From Gammaproteobacteria bacterium (GTDB lineage: Bacteria; Pseudomonadota; Gammaproteobacteria; Steroidobacterales; Woeseiaceae): a stretch of DNA of 64,000 bases. Location of the stretch: positions 48,802 through 112,801 of the forward strand of contig JAOTWB010000004.1 of assembly GCA_029863125.1 (NCBI GenBank). The letters are read 5' to 3'. A program made the position numbers and the translations under genes. This document shows, piece by piece, positions 62,487-64,000 of this stretch (positions within the stretch are counted from its first letter, which is position 1; every line of letters begins with the position of its first letter). The notes beneath the pieces are model-generated. The model worked only from the letters and a program-made list of their open reading frames with translations. It did no database searches and was not told the DNA's origin.

Positions 62487-64000
62487 GCGGGAACGATGAT
62501 TTCCTGGTCGAGGTCGGGACTGAAGAACTGCCGCCCAAAGCGCTACGGTCGCTGATGGAAGCGTTCGGTGACGGTCTCGCTGCCGCCATCGACGAAGCGT
62601 CCCTCGATCACGGCGCCGTGCATGCTTATGCAAGCCCGCGCCGTCTCGCCGTCCGCGTTGACGACCTTGCCCGGCAACAGCAGGACCGCAAGGTCGAACA
62701 CAAGGGCCCGCCGATCACGATTGCCTTCGACAATAACGGTAAGCCGACATCAGCCGCCGAAGCGTTCGCACGGAAATGCGGCGTCCGCGTGTCGGACCTC
62801 CGGCGCAGGAAGACGAGCAAAGGCGAATGGCTGGCGTTTGACGTCGTCGAGCAAGGCAGTACAGCCGCCGACCTGATGCCTGCCCTGATCGAGCGGACCT
62901 TGACCGCGCTGCCGATTCCACGCCGCATGCGCTGGGGTGCGGGCAACGCGGAGTTTGTGCGCCCCGTGCACTGGGTGGTCTTGCTGCACGGCAGGGACAT
63001 CATCGAGGCGCCGGTCATGGAAATCGCGTCCGGCAACGTGTCGCGGGGTCATCGCTTTCACTCGCCGGGACCGATTGTCGTTGCCGCGCCGAATGCATAT
63101 CTCGATACGCTTGAAAAAGAAGGTCACGTCATCGCCGACTTCGAGCGTCGCCGTCAAATGATTCGGGACGGCGTCAGCGCCACGGCGGCCGATGCCGGCG
63201 GCCGGGTTGTCGACGGTGAGTCTCTTTACGACGAAGTTGCGGCGCTGGTCGAGTGGCCGGTTCCGATCCTGGGGCGCTTCGATGAAAAGTATCTCGCGCT
63301 GCCGCGCGAAGTGGTCGTCTCGACGCTGACAAGCCACCAGCGATATTTCCCCGTTGCCGACGACAAGGGTGCGCTGCTGCCGTGCTTCATTACCGTTGCG
63401 AATCTCGAAAGCACGGATCCCGACCAGGTGCGCGACGGCAACGAGCGTGTCATTCACCCACGCCTGGCCGACGCCGCGTTTTTCTGGGACAGCGACCGTC
63501 GGCGACCGCTGGATAGCCGAACTGGCGCATTACGTGAGGTTATCTATCAGCGCGGCCTCGGCAGTCTGCACGACAAGAGTCGCCGTATCGACGCGCTCGC
63601 CGGCTGGCTGGCGGCAAGGCTCGAGCTGGACAAAGGCCTGGTCGGACGCGCCGCCGCGCTTGCGAAATGCGACCTGCTGACCGGTATGGTCGGCGAGTTC
63701 CCCGAGCTGCAGGGCACCATGGGCCGCTACTATGCGCTGGCCGACGGCGAGCCCGATGACGTTGCCGAGGCCATCGGCGAACACTATCGCCCGCGCTTTG
63801 CCGGCGATGACTTGCCCGCAACGGCGCTTGGCCAGGTCCTGGCCATCGCCGACAAGCTTGATACGCTGGCGGGCGTATTTTCGATCGGCAAGACGCCAAG
63901 CGGCAATCGTGACCCTTTCGGGCTGCGTCGGGCTGCGCTCGGCGTCGTCAGGATCCTGATCGAATGCGGGATCGACATCGACCTGAAAGCGCTGATCGTG
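62483..64000 (+). CDS. glyS: Glycyl-tRNA synthetase beta subunit (C-terminus beyond window)
   Basis: 506 codons are open to the window edge, of about 690-700 usual. It starts [21 protein letters not shown]. It contains [25 protein letters not shown] and [21 protein letters not shown], then [11 protein letters not shown] and the HD-like [14 protein letters not shown] with [20 protein letters not shown]. The beta subunit recognises tRNA-Gly and is needed by GlyQ. The ATG at 62483 overlaps the glyQ stop. No frameshift is seen in the visible part. Confidence 0.96.
   Translation, partial: MSGNDDFLVEVGTEELPPKALRSLMEAFGDGLAAAIDEASLDHGAVHAYASPRRLAVRVDDLARQQQDRKVEHKGPPITIAFDNNGKPTSAAEAFARKCGVRVSDLRRRKTSKGEWLAFDVVEQGSTAADLMPALIERTLTALPIPRRMRWGAGNAEFVRPVHWVVLLHGRDIIEAPVMEIASGNVSRGHRFHSPGPIVVAAPNAYLDTLEKEGHVIADFERRRQMIRDGVSATAADAGGRVVDGESLYDEVAALVEWPVPILGRFDEKYLALPREVVVSTLTSHQRYFPVADDKGALLPCFITVANLESTDPDQVRDGNERVIHPRLADAAFFWDSDRRRPLDSRTGALREVIYQRGLGSLHDKSRRIDALAGWLAARLELDKGLVGRAAALAKCDLLTGMVGEFPELQGTMGRYYALADGEPDDVAEAIGEHYRPRFAGDDLPATALGQVLAIADKLDTLAGVFSIGKTPSGNRDPFGLRRAALGVVRILIECGIDIDLKALIV

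Noticed and set aside
1..64000. tRNA, rRNA, CRISPR array, prophage or insertion sequence
   Set aside because: No tRNA T-arm pattern, repeat-spacer array, transposase or phage structural gene was found on reading through the window.

Overview
The window is ordinary chromosomal DNA of a GC-rich gammaproteobacterium. The evidence is the gene order: pilM divergent from the PBP1A gene; yicC-gmk-rpoZ-spoT-ridA-recG-ubiA; rhodanese-grxC-secB-gpsA opposite envC-ctpA-yibQ; tatABC; glnA-(DUF4124)-ntrB-ntrC with a sigma54 promoter; and glyQ-glyS. The gltA/rpmE pairing, the abundance of peptide-use genes and a REP-type palindrome suggest a lineage near Xanthomonadales or Woeseiales. That placement is inference. 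I see no rRNA, tRNA, CRISPR array, prophage or intact insertion sequence.

Layout. 1-4.6 kb: pilM (cut by the window edge), PBP1A and an uncharacterised protein. 4.6-6.2 kb: citrate synthase and ribosomal protein L31, with a cluster of DnaA-box-like sites upstream of rpmE. 6.5-9.9 kb (minus strand): hemW, rdgB, rph and a PP2C phosphatase. 9.9-17.6 kb (plus): yicC, gmk, rpoZ, spoT, ridA, a REP pair, recG, ubiA. 17.6-19.3 kb: comF (minus) and a bioC-like methyltransferase. 19.6-26.1 kb: an aa3-type cytochrome c oxidase cluster (ctaC, ctaD, small assembly protein, ctaG, ctaE, DUF2909 protein, SURF1, Sco-like protein, ctaB) without ctaA. 26.1-29.5 kb: an ECF sigma factor, a one-TM anti-sigma-like protein, an exported protein with a 72% Asp/Glu tail, then a terminator and a TPR/beta-barrel protein. 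This is the least conventional module in the window. 29.6-34.6 kb: uvrD, trkA, trkH. 34.6-37.6 kb: a TRAP transporter with its binding protein on the opposite strand. 37.6-39.9 kb: a possible small RNA, dtd and tatABC. 40-45.2 kb: a peptide-use block (POT transporter, ACE-like M2 peptidase, AbgT-type transporter). 45.2-49.8 kb: a HerA-like ATPase with a long C-terminal extension, a six-Kazal-repeat exported protein, a methyltransferase and a YibQ-type protein. 49.8-54.7 kb: ctpA, envC, the rhodanese-grxC-secB-gpsA operon. 54.7-56.7 kb: trmL, a class 1B-like dihydroorotate dehydrogenase, a 47-bp palindrome and a CBS-domain protein. 56.7-61.4 kb: ntrC, ntrB, a DUF4124 protein and glnA, with a textbook NtrC/sigma54 control region. 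61.5-64 kb: glyQ and a partial glyS.

The genes point to an aerobic heterotroph that imports and cleaves peptides, respires through an aa3 oxidase and controls nitrogen assimilation through NtrBC. Three genes (ECF sigma factor, gpsA, ntrB) have their expected N-terminus encoded with no ATG, GTG or TTG in a suitable place. gpsA most likely starts at ATT.
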